From the NCBI RefSeq assembly GCF_025753855.1, contig NZ_JAOWPT010000001.1, forward strand, positions 461,001-525,000: 64,000 nucleotides of DNA, read 5' to 3'. Shown one piece after another: positions 47,757-57,342 of this stretch. Source of the DNA: Mesorhizobium sp. ZC-5. GTDB taxonomy: Bacteria > Pseudomonadota > Alphaproteobacteria > Rhizobiales > Rhizobiaceae. The translations under genes were made by a program, and so were the position numbers. The notes beneath the pieces were generated by a model. That model ran no database searches. It was not told the origin of the DNA and worked only from the letters and a program-made list of their open reading frames with translations. The stretch's first letter is position 1. Every line of letters starts with the position of its first letter.

Positions 47757-48822
47757 GCGCCTGCTCCTGCTTGATGCGCTCCTTGAGCGCGGACGAGGTT
47801 TGGGGATACCGCTTGCCGATCTCGCTGAAGGTAGCGCAGGCGACATCGCGCTGGTTCAGGCCAACCAGCGACACGCCGAGCTTCAACAGCATTTCCGGCG
47901 CCTTCTTGGATTTCGGATAGTCCTTGTTGGCGGCGAGGAAAACTTCCGCCGCGTCGCGGTATTTCTTCTGCCCGAGCAGCGACTCGCCCAGCCAGAAATG
48001 GGCATCAGGCGCCTTTTCGTCGCCGGGAAAACGCGCGATGTGATCGCGGAAACCCGTTTCCGCCGTGCCATAGTCGCCCGACAGGATGAACTGGTAGGAA
48101 TTGCGGTAGAGTTCCTCGGGGTCGTTCGTCGAGGGAAGCGCCGCCACGACGGTGCCGTCGGCGCCGCCACCGGCGGCCGGCGGGTCGATCGGATCGAGCG
48201 GCACCGAGGTCTGGCCGGCCGACGGAGCCGCGCCGCCGATTGTCGCCTGGTCGCCAACGCTGCCGCCGGTGACGTTGCCGCTCTGGTCGAAGGTGATCGT
48301 GCCGAAGGTCTTTTGGCCGCCGAACGCGGGATCCTCGCTGGGTGCCGGCGCGGTCGCGGTGTCAGCCGGCGGGTCGAGCGGCGCCGAGACGTCCGGGACG
48401 CCGCCGGAAGCGGCAGGCTCCGTCGTTCCCGTGCGCGGCGCCTCGGCGACCGCCCGGTTGGACTTGCCGGCGCCCGCGTCGGAGCGCTTGCCCTCGATTT
48501 CCTGGAAGCGGAACTCGTTGTCTTCCTGCATCTTGCGCATCTGCTCCTGCATCTGCAACAGCTGGAAATTGAGTTCCTCGAGGGTGCCGTTCAACTGGCG
48601 AATCTGCTCCTCGAGCGCGGTGACGCGCGGGTCGCCGGCCTGTGCCATCTGCACGCGCTCGCCGGCAGGCTCGCTGTCGCGCTGCCAGACTTTCGGTAGC
48701 GGCAGGAAGACGCCCGGCAGTTGAATGCCTGCTTTCGGCGCCGCCGCGCCATCGTTGGCCAACGCGGCCCCGTAAAGAAGCGGCAAAGCGACGATGCCGC
48801 CCAGTATTGATCGAAATTTCAT
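47743..48822 (-). CDS. cpoB: Tol-Pal system protein CpoB (YbgF)
   Basis: This 359-residue periplasmic protein has a signal peptide (MKFRSILGGIVALPLLYGAALA). A coiled-coil region (about residues 60-105, LEEQIRQLNGTLEELNFQLL) trimerises, a proline-rich linker follows, and C-terminal TPR repeats end it (ELYRNSYQFILSGDYGTAE, HFWLGESLLGQKKYRDAAEV). It coordinates Tol-Pal constriction with peptidoglycan synthesis. The start at 48822 keeps the signal peptide intact; the frame extends to 48930 without a ribosome site. Confidence 0.92.
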   Translation of the reverse strand: MKFRSILGGIVALPLLYGAALANDGAAAPKAGIQLPGVFLPLPKVWQRDSEPAGERVQMAQAGDPRVTALEEQIRQLNGTLEELNFQLLQMQEQMRKMQEDNEFRFQEIEGKRSDAGAGKSNRAVAEAPRTGTTEPAASGGVPDVSAPLDPPADTATAPAPSEDPAFGGQKTFGTITFDQSGNVTGGSVGDQATIGGAAPSAGQTSVPLDPIDPPAAGGGADGTVVAALPSTNDPEELYRNSYQFILSGDYGTAETGFRDHIARFPGDEKAPDAHFWLGESLLGQKKYRDAAEVFLAANKDYPKSKKAPEMLLKLGVSLVGLNQRDVACATFSEIGKRYPQTSSALKERIKQEQALAAC

Positions 48823-48933
48823 CAGTTTCTCGCCCTGAAAGGAATAGCCATACGGCCGCAGGGAACGCGGCTCATTGGCTTTTATCAGGACCCGAGACTT
48901 CGGCCAAATTTTGTTTGCCGCCCGCCGCAACGA

Positions 48934-48960
48934 AAAAGGCGGCCGAAACGGCCGCCTTTT
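48934..48960. terminator. Terminator between pal and cpoB
   Basis: A perfect 12-bp stem (48934-48945 with 48949-48960) has a 3-base loop, an A-run on the left and a T-run on the right. It ends pal transcripts 24 bases after the stop, so cpoB needs its own promoter or read-through. Confidence 0.88.
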
Positions 48961-48983
48961 GCTGTACCTGTGGCCTGAAAAGC

Positions 48984-49490
48984 TCAGCTGCCGGCAGCGC
49001 CGTTGAGCACGGTGACGGCGCGGCGGTTCTGGCTCCAGCAGGAGATGTCGTCGCAGACGGCCACCGGGCGCTCCTTGCCGTAGGAGATCGTCTTCAGGCG
49101 GGAGCCGGCAACGCCGCGCGAGACTAGGAAGTCGCGGGTCGCGGCGGCACGACGTGCGCCCAGCGCCAGATTGTATTCGCGCGTGCCGCGTTCGTCGGCA
49201 TGGCCCTCGATGGTGATCCGGTAGTTACCGTACTGGTTCAGCCACTGCGCCTGCTTGGACAGCGTCGCCTGGGCATCGGCACGGATCGAGGTAGAGTCCG
49301 TATCGAAGAAGATGCGGTCGCCGACATTGACGGTGAAGTCCTGTGCCGAGCCCGGCGTCGCCGCGCCGGCACCAAGGCCGAGATCGGCTGCGCTGTTAGG
49401 CGTCTTCTTCGACGCGCAGCCGGTGATCGCCAGCCCGGCGACCAACGCTATGACGAGCGGATTCGTTGTGAGTTTAGCGATGCGGCGCAT
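48984..49490 (-). CDS. pal: Peptidoglycan-associated lipoprotein Pal
   Basis: This 168-residue outer-membrane lipoprotein has lipobox ITGC (Cys near residue 24) and a C-terminal OmpA-like peptidoglycan-binding domain with GHADERGTREYNLALGARRA. It anchors the outer membrane to the wall with TolB. The start at 49490 has AAGGAG 9 bases upstream; the frame continues upstream without a ribosome site. It is bounded by strong terminators on both sides, so it is a single-gene transcript. The 265-base gap upstream must hold its promoter. Confidence 0.95.
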   Translation of the reverse strand: MRRIAKLTTNPLVIALVAGLAITGCASKKTPNSAADLGLGAGAATPGSAQDFTVNVGDRIFFDTDSTSIRADAQATLSKQAQWLNQYGNYRITIEGHADERGTREYNLALGARRAAATRDFLVSRGVAGSRLKTISYGKERPVAVCDDISCWSQNRRAVTVLNGAAGS

Positions 49491-49675
49491 ACCCGCCCTC
49501 TCCTTCGCATTCGAGTGATTTCGTTGATCAACCAGTAACCACGTTGCGGTTAACCGGTGCTCAAGAAACACGGTTAATATTCTGTTGCCGCCACCCAGCC
49601 CGGCATGCCGGTGTCCCCGGCTCTGGTTGGCGCGCACCGTAGGCTGAAATGAGGCCGAAACGCGGCGTGGATGTG

Positions 49676-49702
49676 AAAAAGGGGCCATTTCGGCCCCTTT
49701 TT
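49676..49702. terminator. Terminator between tolB and pal
   Basis: An 11-bp stem (49676-49686 with 49692-49702), with an A-run on the left arm and a T-run on the right, follows the tolB stop by about 54 bases. Confidence 0.88.
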
Positions 49703-49755
49703 GGACTGTTTGTGCAAATGATGCGGATGCCCAGGCGGCATCCCGCCGCAGACCG

Positions 49756-51072
49756 TTATTCGAGCAGCGGCGACCAGGCCGGGTCCGAAGCGAAATTGGC
49801 GGTCGGGATTGCCTGTTCGTTGCGGCCTGTGAGGTCAATGGAATAAAGCCGCGGCCCGCCCGAGCCCGCCGCCTCGCGGAAGAACATCAGGACGCGGCCG
49901 TTCGGCGCCCAGGTCGGGCCCTCCTGGGCGAACCCGGTCGACAGGATGCGTTCGCCCGAACCGTCGGTCTTCATCACGCCGATCTGGAATTCGCCCCCCG
50001 ACTGCTTGGTGAAGGCGATGAGGTCGCCGCGGGGCGACCACACCGGCGTCGAATAGGTGCCGTCGCCGAAGGAAATTCGGTTCTGGGCGGAACCATCAGC
50101 GCCCATCACGTAGATTTGCGCACGCCCACCGCGGTCGGAGGTGAATACGACTTGGCTGCCGTCGGGCGAATAGGATGGCGAGGTGTCGATCGAGTTGGAA
50201 TTGGTCAGCCGCGTCGTCGTCCGGCTCCTCAGATCCATCGCGAAGATGTTGGAATTGCCGTCGTCGCGCAGCAGGCTCATGATCACTCGCTGGCCGTCGG
50301 GGGAAAAGCGCGGCGCGAACGTCATGCCCGGGAAATTGCCGACGAGTTCGCGCTGGCCGGTCTCGATCTGCAGCAGGTAGACCTGCGGCTGGCCGCTTTC
50401 GTAGGACATGTAGGTGATTTCCTGGCGGCTCGGCGAAAAGCGCGGCGTCAGCACGATCGAGGAACCGTCGGAAAGATAACGCTGCTCGGCACCGTCCTGG
50501 TCCATGATGGCCAGCCGCTTCTTGCGCTTGGTCTTGCCGCCGGATTCATCGACGAAGACGATGCGGGTGTCGAAATAACCCTTCTCGCCGGTCAGCCGCT
50601 CGTAGATCGCATCGGCGATGATATGCGCCACGCGCCGCCAGTTCTGCTTCGAAGCAAAGAACTGCTCGCCGGCCAGTTGCTGTCCGGCAAAGGTATCCCA
50701 CAGGCGGAATTCGGCGCGCAGCCTGCCGTCGGCTTCCTGCGTCACGCGGCCGGTCACCAGCGCCTGCGCGTTGATGACCTTCCAGTCTTCGAAGCGCGGC
50801 GCGACATCGGGATTGGAGATCTTCTCGATGAAGGCGCCCTTGTCGATCGGCGCGAAAAGCCCAGAGCGCATCAGGTCGGCGGCGACGACGCCGGCGATCT
50901 GCGCGCCCATCGTGTCGCCCGAGAGAAAATCGGTGATGGCGATCGGCAGGGGCTCGATGTTGCCCTTGTTGACGTCGATCTCCACCAGCGCCCGCGCCGG
51001 CAAGGTAACCGCCGCGCTCATGCCGGCGGCCATCGCGCCAATCAGCAGGATCGTCTTCAAGAATTTCATCAT
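49756..51072 (-). CDS. tolB: Tol-Pal translocation protein TolB
   Basis: This 438-residue periplasmic protein has a signal peptide ending LPARA, an N-terminal mixed alpha/beta domain ([18 protein letters not shown]) and a six-blade beta-propeller with repeated FSPDGQ/YSPDGS motifs ([35 protein letters not shown]). It links TolA to Pal. Tandem ATGs occur at 51072 and 51069; the earlier has GAGG 9 bases upstream. It follows tolA by 40 bases in one operon. Confidence 0.95.
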   Translation of the reverse strand: MMKFLKTILLIGAMAAGMSAAVTLPARALVEIDVNKGNIEPLPIAITDFLSGDTMGAQIAGVVAADLMRSGLFAPIDKGAFIEKISNPDVAPRFEDWKVINAQALVTGRVTQEADGRLRAEFRLWDTFAGQQLAGEQFFASKQNWRRVAHIIADAIYERLTGEKGYFDTRIVFVDESGGKTKRKKRLAIMDQDGAEQRYLSDGSSIVLTPRFSPSRQEITYMSYESGQPQVYLLQIETGQRELVGNFPGMTFAPRFSPDGQRVIMSLLRDDGNSNIFAMDLRSRTTTRLTNSNSIDTSPSYSPDGSQVVFTSDRGGRAQIYVMGADGSAQNRISFGDGTYSTPVWSPRGDLIAFTKQSGGEFQIGVMKTDGSGERILSTGFAQEGPTWAPNGRVLMFFREAAGSGGPRLYSIDLTGRNEQAIPTANFASDPAWSPLLE

Positions 51073-51112
51073 TCGGTTCAGCCTCTTCAGTACCTGTCCC
51101 GGCAAGTGTTCG

Positions 51113-52165
51113 TCAGAACATCTCGCTCGGATCGAAATTGACAATCACGTCTGCCCAAGCGTCGTATTTTTCGGCGGGCAGGTTGTAGGGCGCACAGCGC
51201 GCCACCGCCCGGCGCGCGGCCTCGGCCGCGGCGCGTTCGACGCCGCCCGAGCCACCGCCCGAAATGATTTCCGGGCTGCCTTCGAGCGCACCGGAACGGT
51301 CGAGCTTGAATTGCACCGAAACCCTGAGGTTTCCGCCATCCGCGGCGCCGGCCGGGATGTTCCAGCAGCGCTGCACCTGGCCGCGCAGCGCGTCCATCTC
51401 GCTCTGCGACAGCTTCGAACCGCTGGTGGTCCTCTGCCCGCCAAGAGCGGCCTGTTCGGTCGAGCGCTTGGCACCGCCGCCGGAAGCCTTTTCCTTGTTC
51501 AGCAGTGCCGCCACTTCGTCGGCGTTGAATTCCTTTTCATCGGATTTCGGCTTCGCCGCCTGCTTCTCGGCGGGTTTTTCGGAATCCTTGCGGTCCGGGG
51601 CCTTGGCGGTCTCGGCCTTCGGCGGCTGTGGCCGCGCGTCGGGCGACGGCGCGTTCTCCGGCAGCTTGACGGCTTCGGCTTCCGCGTTGTCCGCGACGAT
51701 GGTCTCGGCGACCGGATCGGGCTTCACTTCCTGCTTCGGCTGCGGCTGCGGCGTCACCTCGGTGGCCGGCACTGGCGTCGGCTTCGGCTCGGACTGCTTT
51801 ACCGGCTCCGGTTTCGGCAGGTCGGCCGGCTTTGGAGTGGGTTCCGGCGACGGCGCGGGCGCGGCGGCCGTCTCCACGGGTTTCGGCCTGGCTTCCGGTG
51901 TGGCCGGCTTGTCGGTATCGACGTCGTTCTCGCCAATCTTCTGGGCGTCCGGCACGACATCGGGCTTTTTGGTCGGCAGCGGCGCCGGCTTCTCGGCCAT
52001 CGGCGCCTTCTTGTCGCCCTGCTGGATCTGAGTGATCGAGACGATCTCCACCGGCAGCGCCTCGACATCCGAAACCTCAAACGCCTTCGGCGCGGACAAC
52101 GAAAACAGTCCGAAGCCGAGCAGCGTCGCGTGCAGGATGACCGATGTGGTGAGGCCGGCCTTCAT
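51113..52165 (-). CDS. tolA: Tol-Pal energy-transducing protein TolA
   Basis: This 350-residue protein has one N-terminal helix ([18 protein letters not shown]) and a long Pro/Glu/Lys/Ala-rich periplasmic arm (about residues 50-250). The C-terminal domain ([20 protein letters not shown]) binds TolB and Pal. The arm is proline-rich rather than the long alanine-lysine helix of E. coli TolA, as in other alphaproteobacteria. It transmits proton-motive-force energy from TolQR. It is 3 bases downstream of tolR. Confidence 0.93.
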   Translation of the reverse strand: MKAGLTTSVILHATLLGFGLFSLSAPKAFEVSDVEALPVEIVSITQIQQGDKKAPMAEKPAPLPTKKPDVVPDAQKIGENDVDTDKPATPEARPKPVETAAAPAPSPEPTPKPADLPKPEPVKQSEPKPTPVPATEVTPQPQPKQEVKPDPVAETIVADNAEAEAVKLPENAPSPDARPQPPKAETAKAPDRKDSEKPAEKQAAKPKSDEKEFNADEVAALLNKEKASGGGAKRSTEQAALGGQRTTSGSKLSQSEMDALRGQVQRCWNIPAGAADGGNLRVSVQFKLDRSGALEGSPEIISGGGSGGVERAAAEAARRAVARCAPYNLPAEKYDAWADVIVNFDPSEMF

Positions 52166-52168
52166 TTC

Positions 52169-52627
52169 CTACTGGGTTTCCTGTTCCTGCAGCGTGACCA
52201 GGCCGATCTTGTTGTAACCGGCGGCCTGGATCCGGGCCATGACGCGCATCACGGTGCCATAGTCGGCGGTCTTGTCGCCGCGCACATAGATGCGTTCCTC
52301 ATAGCCGGCCTTGGCGATGGCGCCGAGCTTGGCCACGACTTCCTCGAGCGGTATCTCGGTTTCCTGGATATGTATCTGGCCCGACTCATTTATGGAGATG
52401 GTGATCGGCTGCGTTTCCGAGTTGAGCGCCTTGGCCTGCGTTTCGGGCAGGTCGATCGGCACGCCGACCGTCATCAGCGGCGCCGCCACCATGAAGATGA
52501 TCAGAAGCACCAGCATGACGTCGACGAACGGCGTCACGTTGATCTCCGACATCAGGCCGTGATGGCGTCCGCGGCGCCTGTGGCCGCGGGAGCCACGCCC
52601 GCCTGTCTGTCCGGCTGACATTCCCAT
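52169..52627 (-). CDS. tolR: Tol-Pal motor subunit TolR
   Basis: This 152-residue ExbD/TolR protein has a basic N-terminus and one helix carrying the proton-path Asp (EINVTPFVDVMLVLLIIFMV). A periplasmic domain ends GYNKIGLVTLQEQ. Its Gly/Arg-rich first 25 residues are longer than in E. coli. It forms the proton channel with TolQ. It is 12 bases after tolQ. Confidence 0.95.
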   Translation of the reverse strand: MGMSAGQTGGRGSRGHRRRGRHHGLMSEINVTPFVDVMLVLLIIFMVAAPLMTVGVPIDLPETQAKALNSETQPITISINESGQIHIQETEIPLEEVVAKLGAIAKAGYEERIYVRGDKTADYGTVMRVMARIQAAGYNKIGLVTLQEQETQ

Positions 52628-52639
52628 CGTGCTTCTACC

Positions 52640-53350
52640 TCACGCCTTCGGGACGACTTTTTCATCGATTTGGCGCGAGAGTATGGCGGAGAACTCGTCC
52701 GCGAACCCTTCCATGCGCACGGCGATCTTGCCCGCGTCCGATGACAGCTTGTTGTAGGCGATGACCGCTGGGATGGCGGCCAGCAGGCCGATTGCCGTGG
52801 CCAGCAGCGCTTCCGCGATGCCCGGCGCCACCACGGCGAGATTGGTCGATTTGGAGCCGGCGATGGCCTGGAACGAGGTCATGATGCCGACCACGGTGCC
52901 GAACAGGCCGATGAAGGGCGCGGCCGAGCCGATGGTGGCGAGGAAGCCGAGCTTGCCCTCGAGGCGCTCCATCTCGCGCGTCAGCGCCAGGTCCATCGCC
53001 TTGTCGATGCGCGTCTGCAGGGCGAGCGGCGACTTGGCGCCCTTCTCGAAACTCTTCTTCCACTCGCGCATCGCCGCGACGAAGATCGAGCCCATGCCGG
53101 TCGTCTTGCGGTCGGACAGCGTGCGGTAAAGTTCCTCCAACGACTGTCCCGACCAGAACACCTGCTCGAAGCGGTTGAGCGCGCTGCGCATGCGGCTGTA
53201 ACCGATCAGCTTGTCGACGATGATCGCCCAGGTCCATATCGAAGCCGCGAGCAGGCCGAGCATGACCAGCTTCACGACCCAGCCGGCCTGCCAGAACAAG
53301 GCCCAGATCGACAATTGTACGCCTGGTTCGGCGAGTGCGACATTTTCCAT
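52640..53350 (-). CDS. tolQ: Tol-Pal motor subunit TolQ
   Basis: This 236-residue ExbB/TolQ protein has three helices (about residues 20-42, 145-165 and 175-195, with GSAAPFIGLFGTVVGIM and ALLATAIGLLAAIPAVIAYN). It is the stator of the Tol motor. The start at 53350 is chosen because the frame beyond it (to 53449) is not protein-like and AAGGACGG precedes the ATG. It is first in the tolQRAB transcript. The 268-base gap up to ybgC must hold the promoter. Confidence 0.95.
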   Translation of the reverse strand: MENVALAEPGVQLSIWALFWQAGWVVKLVMLGLLAASIWTWAIIVDKLIGYSRMRSALNRFEQVFWSGQSLEELYRTLSDRKTTGMGSIFVAAMREWKKSFEKGAKSPLALQTRIDKAMDLALTREMERLEGKLGFLATIGSAAPFIGLFGTVVGIMTSFQAIAGSKSTNLAVVAPGIAEALLATAIGLLAAIPAVIAYNKLSSDAGKIAVRMEGFADEFSAILSRQIDEKVVPKA

Positions 53351-53618
53351 AAAAACCGTCCTTAAAGATGCCGGGCATCGGCTCTCGGCTGGCCCATGCG
53401 CATCACCCCGAATTGGTCCGTCCGCGCGAAGCTTCCGGAAGTGCCCCAAAATGCGCCGTTGGCGGGCCTTTTCGGGGCGAAATTTGGTGAAAGGAAGGCG
53501 CGCGGAATCTCACCGACTTTCACCGATTTCTTCATGGACCGTTAAGGTTAAGGATGCGTTTAGGGACGCTGGCGTCCTGGCCCCGATGCGGACGGCGTCC
53601 GCCCGGGCTGTGAGCGCC

Positions 53619-54089
53619 TCAAATGCGATCGGGCATGAAGGCCGCGACCCATTCCCTGGGGAAACGCCGCGGCCGGCCGTTTTCGCCGATGATCGCCGCC
53701 TCGACCTTTGCTTCGACCAGCACCTCGTCGCCGCGCTTCAGCTGCTGCGCCATGAAAATGCGGGCGCCGGAAATCGCATCGGTCCGTGTATCGATGGTGA
53801 GCACATCGTCGATGCGCGCCGAGCCGCGGAAGTCGATTTCCATGCGGCGTACCACCCAGACCAGCTTCTCGCCATGCTTGCCTTGCGCAAGTTCGGTGTG
53901 ATGAACCCCGGCGAGCCGCAGGAAATCCGAGCGGCCGCGTTCGAAGAACTCCAGGTATCGCGCGTGGTAGACCACGCCTGAAAAGTCGGTGTCGGCGAAA
54001 TAGACCCGTGCCATGATGCGATGGCCGAACGGCGTCAGGACGCCGGCGAGCCCCGCCATCAGCAAGTCCGATTCACCATGATCCGCCAT
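53619..54089 (-). CDS. ybgC: Tol-Pal-associated acyl-CoA thioesterase YbgC
   Basis: This 156-residue hot-dog fold thioesterase has the catalytic motif DTDFSGVVYHARYLEF, where the first Asp and His act in hydrolysis. YbgC enzymes hydrolyse acyl-CoA or acyl-ACP near the Tol complex and phospholipid synthesis. The gene precedes tolQ as in most Proteobacteria. Its 5' end faces the GH5 gene, whose frame begins within 60 bases. Confidence 0.93.
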   Translation of the reverse strand: MADHGESDLLMAGLAGVLTPFGHRIMARVYFADTDFSGVVYHARYLEFFERGRSDFLRLAGVHHTELAQGKHGEKLVWVVRRMEIDFRGSARIDDVLTIDTRTDAISGARIFMAQQLKRGDEVLVEAKVEAAIIGENGRPRRFPREWVAAFMPDRI

Positions 54090-54146
54090 CGCGCTTTCCT
54101 TTTTCCGGCTGAACTGACAGGAAATTTGGGCAACAGGCCGAACCCG

Positions 54147-55397
54147 ATGGCATTATTGGCGACCACGATCAAGAACTGTCTGCTGGCGCTGGCGCTGCTG
54201 GTCTGGCTGGCGACGCCGTCGGCGGCGGCCGCGTTCTCCATGAAGCGCGGCATCAATCTCGACATGTGGACCACCTGGCCCGGCGAAGACGGCTGGCATG
54301 ATCCGACCGTCATCCTGCCCTATCCGGAATGGCGCAAATTCCTCGACGATGCGGATTTGTCGGCGTTGAAGGACGCCGGTTTCGATTTCCTGCGCATGCC
54401 GGTCGATCCGGCGCCGTTCCTGTCGGACAAGACTGAAGCATTGCGCGACGATCTTTATGCCAGCTTGCTCGAATCGGCGCGCATGATCAACCGCGCCGGA
54501 CTGAAGGTGGTCGTCGACATGCATCTGGTGCCGGCCGGCGGCAACCGGACGCTCGGCATGAGCGAGGTGATGGACGACGCGGCGATGTTCGACCGCTATG
54601 TCGAGACCGTCCGCACAATGGCGCGAACGCTGTCGAAGGAAGACCCGGCGCTGGTCGCCTTCGAACTGATGAACGAACCGGTGCTCGATTGCGACGAGGA
54701 TGGCACCAATCTGTGGCCGGAGCGGCTGAAGCGGCTCTACGCGGCGGCGCGATCGTCGGCGACCCGGCTGACCCTGGTGTTGAGCGGCGCCTGCCTGGCG
54801 GGTGCCGAAGCGCTGGCGAAGATCGACCCGAAGGAGTTTCCGGACGACAATGTCATCTGGACGTTCCACTCCTACTGGCCGTTCCTGCTCACCCATCAGG
54901 GCGCCACCTGGGCCGGCGATTTCATCCGCTACGTGACCGGCCTGCCCTTTCCGCCCTATGCGGTGCCGCGCGCCGAACTGGACGCGGCGCTCGAAGCCGT
55001 TCGCGAGAAGATCAGGGCGGACGCACCATGGGCACGGCGCGCCGGCATGATTGCCTATCTCGGCGAGCAGATCGCCACCATGGACACAAGGGAAAAGCTC
55101 GACGCGCTGATGGACGAACCGTTCAGGATCGTCGATGCCTGGGCGAAGAAGCACGGCGTCGCGCCGGAAAACATCTTCCTCGGCGAGTTCGGCATGATCC
55201 GCCAGGAATACGGCAACTCGTTCGTCATGCCCGCCGCCTCGCGCGCGGCTTACGTGAAGGACATGATCGACCGCGCCGAGAGCCGGGGCTATGCTTGGTC
55301 GGTCTGGTCGTATGGTGGCGCCTTCGGCGTCGTCGAGGAGTTCGAGAGCAGGAAGGCCGAGCCCAACGTGCTGGAGATGATCAGGGGGTTGAGGTAG
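54147..55397 (+). CDS. Secreted glycoside hydrolase family 5 (cellulase-like)
   Basis: This 416-residue protein has a signal peptide (LLALALLVWLATPSAAAA). A GH5 barrel follows: the start GINLDMWTTW, the acid/base Glu in FELMNEPVLD, HSYWPFLLTHQG, and the nucleophile Glu in FLGEFGMIR. It probably cleaves beta-1,4-glucan or related polysaccharide in the periplasm or outside. I chose the start at 54147 so that the signal peptide is N-terminal; an ATG at 54078 is in frame. It is the only plus-strand gene within the ruv-tol block and overlaps the Nudix gene 3' end by 17 bases. Confidence 0.87.
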   Translation: MALLATTIKNCLLALALLVWLATPSAAAAFSMKRGINLDMWTTWPGEDGWHDPTVILPYPEWRKFLDDADLSALKDAGFDFLRMPVDPAPFLSDKTEALRDDLYASLLESARMINRAGLKVVVDMHLVPAGGNRTLGMSEVMDDAAMFDRYVETVRTMARTLSKEDPALVAFELMNEPVLDCDEDGTNLWPERLKRLYAAARSSATRLTLVLSGACLAGAEALAKIDPKEFPDDNVIWTFHSYWPFLLTHQGATWAGDFIRYVTGLPFPPYAVPRAELDAALEAVREKIRADAPWARRAGMIAYLGEQIATMDTREKLDALMDEPFRIVDAWAKKHGVAPENIFLGEFGMIRQEYGNSFVMPAASRAAYVKDMIDRAESRGYAWSVWSYGGAFGVVEEFESRKAEPNVLEMIRGLR

Positions 55398-55896
55398 CGC
55401 CTGGCTGTTCACGCCAGACTATATGTTCGGTGCTCGTTGGCAGTGCGGACAACCGCTGCCGCAGGAAGGCCGGCAACAGCCCGATCCTTGACAGGTTCTC
55501 TTCATCTGCCGCCTGCCAGCGGAACTCCAGTTCATTCCGTCCTTCCTTGAGAACGTGAACCGTTTTGTCTCGCGCCCGTGAAAATCCGATCGGCAGGCTC
55601 ATTTCATGGATGAAGAGCAGTTCGTGATAATCACGGCCGCGATAATTGAAGAAATTCTCGACCACGAAAACCAGCTGGCTGACCTCGACGTCGAGCGCCA
55701 TCTCCTCGGACATTTCGCGAGTGAGTGTAGTCGCCGAGTCCTCGCCGAGTTCGGCATGTCCTCCTGGCAGCGTCCAGAAGGACTCGTGGGTGGCGGAATG
55801 CAGTAGAACGTGGCCGTTTTCAACCGCAACTCCGGCAACCCGATAACTGAAGTGATCGCTGCCGGCGTCAAGCGTGATAAGGCGCCTTTGCGCCAT
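55381..55896 (-). CDS. Nudix hydrolase
   Basis: This 171-residue protein carries a Nudix box (GGHAELGEDSATTLTREMSEEM, Gly-x5-Glu-x7-Arg-Glu-x2-Glu-Glu), which binds metal and cleaves nucleoside diphosphate linkages. The substrate is not predictable. It lies 4 bases downstream of ruvB on the same strand, so it is part of the ruv transcript, and it converges with the GH5 gene. A WTLPGG entry motif and intact catalytic residues suggest an active enzyme. Confidence 0.9.
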   Translation of the reverse strand: MAQRRLITLDAGSDHFSYRVAGVAVENGHVLLHSATHESFWTLPGGHAELGEDSATTLTREMSEEMALDVEVSQLVFVVENFFNYRGRDYHELLFIHEMSLPIGFSRARDKTVHVLKEGRNELEFRWQAADEENLSRIGLLPAFLRQRLSALPTSTEHIVWREQPGATSTP

Positions 55897-55900
55897 CCGC

Positions 55901-56941
55901 TCAGTCTTCTTCCTGGAACAGGCTGATCTGGGTGACCGCCAGGTCGCGCGGCGCTTCCAGCCCGAGATGCTTCCATGCGTTCGCGGTCAGCACGCGGCCG
56001 CGCGGCGTGCGCTGGATGAAGCCCTGCTGGATCAGGTAGGGCTCGATGATATCCTCGATGGCGTCGCGCGGCTCCGACAGGCCGGCGGCGATGGTCTCGA
56101 TACCGACCGGGCCGCCGCCGAAATTCATGGCGATCATCGACAGATAACGCCGGTCGAGCGCATCGAGGCCGAGCGCGTCGACCTCCAGCCTCGTCAGAGC
56201 TTCGTCAGCGATCTGCCGGTTCACATGGCCGTCGCCGGCAACGCTGGCGAAATCGCGCACCCGGCGCAGCAATCGACCCGCGATGCGCGGCGTACCGCGC
56301 GCGCGGCGGGCGATCTCCAGCGCGCCGTCGTCGCCAAGCGGCATGCCGAGGATGCGGGCGCCGCGCCGTACGATCTGCTGCAGTTCCTCGACGGAATAGA
56401 AGTTGAGCCTGACCGGAATGCCGAAGCGGTCGCGCAGCGGATTGGTCAGAAGGCCGAGCCGCGTGGTCGCGGCAACCAGCGTGAACTTGGCAAGATCGAT
56501 CTTGACCGAGCGCGCCGCCGGACCTTCGCCGATGATCAGATCGAGCTGGTAGTCTTCCATCGCCGGATAGAGGATTTCCTCGACCGCCGGGTTCAGCCGG
56601 TGGATCTCGTCGATGAACAGCACATCACGGTCTTCGAGATTGGTAAGCAGTGCTGCGAGATCGCCCGCCTTGGCGATCACCGGACCCGACGTCGAGCGGA
56701 AGTTGACGCCAAGCTCGCGCGCCATGATCTGCGCCAGCGTCGTCTTGCCGAGGCCGGGCGGACCGACGAACAGCACATGGTCGAGCGCTTCGCCCCGCCC
56801 CTTTGCCGCCTCGACGAAAACTTTCAGATTGGCGCGCGCCGCCTGCTGACCGACGAATTCGTCGAGCGTCTGCGGGCGCAGCGTCGTGTCGACGTCCTCG
56901 CCGCGCTTGTCCGGGGAGATGAGGCGGGGGGAGAGGCTCAC
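55901..56941 (-). CDS. ruvB: Holliday junction helicase RuvB
   Basis: This 346-residue AAA+ motor drives branch migration with RuvA. It has Walker A GPPGLGKT, Walker [11 protein letters not shown], sensor-1 VAATTR and the C-terminal winged helix (TPRGRVLT). The start is a GTG whose last two bases overlap the TGA of the PIN-toxin gene (GTGA at 56938-56941), and no strong ribosome site precedes it. Its translation therefore probably depends on the toxin gene reading through to it. Confidence 0.96.
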   Translation of the reverse strand: MSLSPRLISPDKRGEDVDTTLRPQTLDEFVGQQAARANLKVFVEAAKGRGEALDHVLFVGPPGLGKTTLAQIMARELGVNFRSTSGPVIAKAGDLAALLTNLEDRDVLFIDEIHRLNPAVEEILYPAMEDYQLDLIIGEGPAARSVKIDLAKFTLVAATTRLGLLTNPLRDRFGIPVRLNFYSVEELQQIVRRGARILGMPLGDDGALEIARRARGTPRIAGRLLRRVRDFASVAGDGHVNRQIADEALTRLEVDALGLDALDRRYLSMIAMNFGGGPVGIETIAAGLSEPRDAIEDIIEPYLIQQGFIQRTPRGRVLTANAWKHLGLEAPRDLAVTQISLFQEED

Positions 56942-57342
56942 GCGAGGAGTTCCATACCGGGAACCTTCTTCGCAGCCTTCTGATCCAAAGTGACAGTGTG
57001 CAGACAGCCGAGATCGGCAGAGCGTTCCGCTATCAAAGCGTCGGCAAAATCGGCGTTGGCTTCATCAACCAGTAAGAGCGCGCGAACGACCACATCATGG
57101 CACTCGACGTCGACACCGCGAATATGAGTCAGCTTCCGTAGTGCTTCGCTGCTTTGCTGGCGGCTGAACCCGAACTGACTCCTAAGGGCCCAGTCAGCCT
57201 CCAAAAGTGCAACGAGGGTAATCACCCCTCGATGTTCATTGTTCAGCTTCGAACCGAAGCCGACAACCAGCTTTCTCTGCTCTTCATCGTCGTCGACGAT
57301 AAGGCGCAGAAGGACGGTCGTGTCGATACCCAACTTGTTCAT
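56938..57342 (-). CDS. vapC: VapC-like PIN-domain toxin
   Basis: This 134-residue PIN-domain RNase has acidic residues Asp7 ([11 protein letters not shown]), Glu48 (LLEADWAL), Asp98 and Asp101 (NADFADALI) and Asp120, all intact. Its ATG overlaps the antitoxin stop by 4 bases (57339-57342), and its stop overlaps the ruvB start. VapC toxins cut specific RNAs. Location inside the ruv operon is unusual, since ruvA and ruvB are normally adjacent. Confidence 0.88.
   Translation of the reverse strand: MNKLGIDTTVLLRLIVDDDEEQRKLVVGFGSKLNNEHRGVITLVALLEADWALRSQFGFSRQQSSEALRKLTHIRGVDVECHDVVVRALLLVDEANADFADALIAERSADLGCLHTVTLDQKAAKKVPGMELLA

Noticed and set aside
50618-52618. A 666-codon plus-strand open frame
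   Set aside because: It runs antisense across tolB, tolA and tolR. Its translation is low-complexity Arg/Gly/Leu, mirrored from the proline-rich TolA arm.
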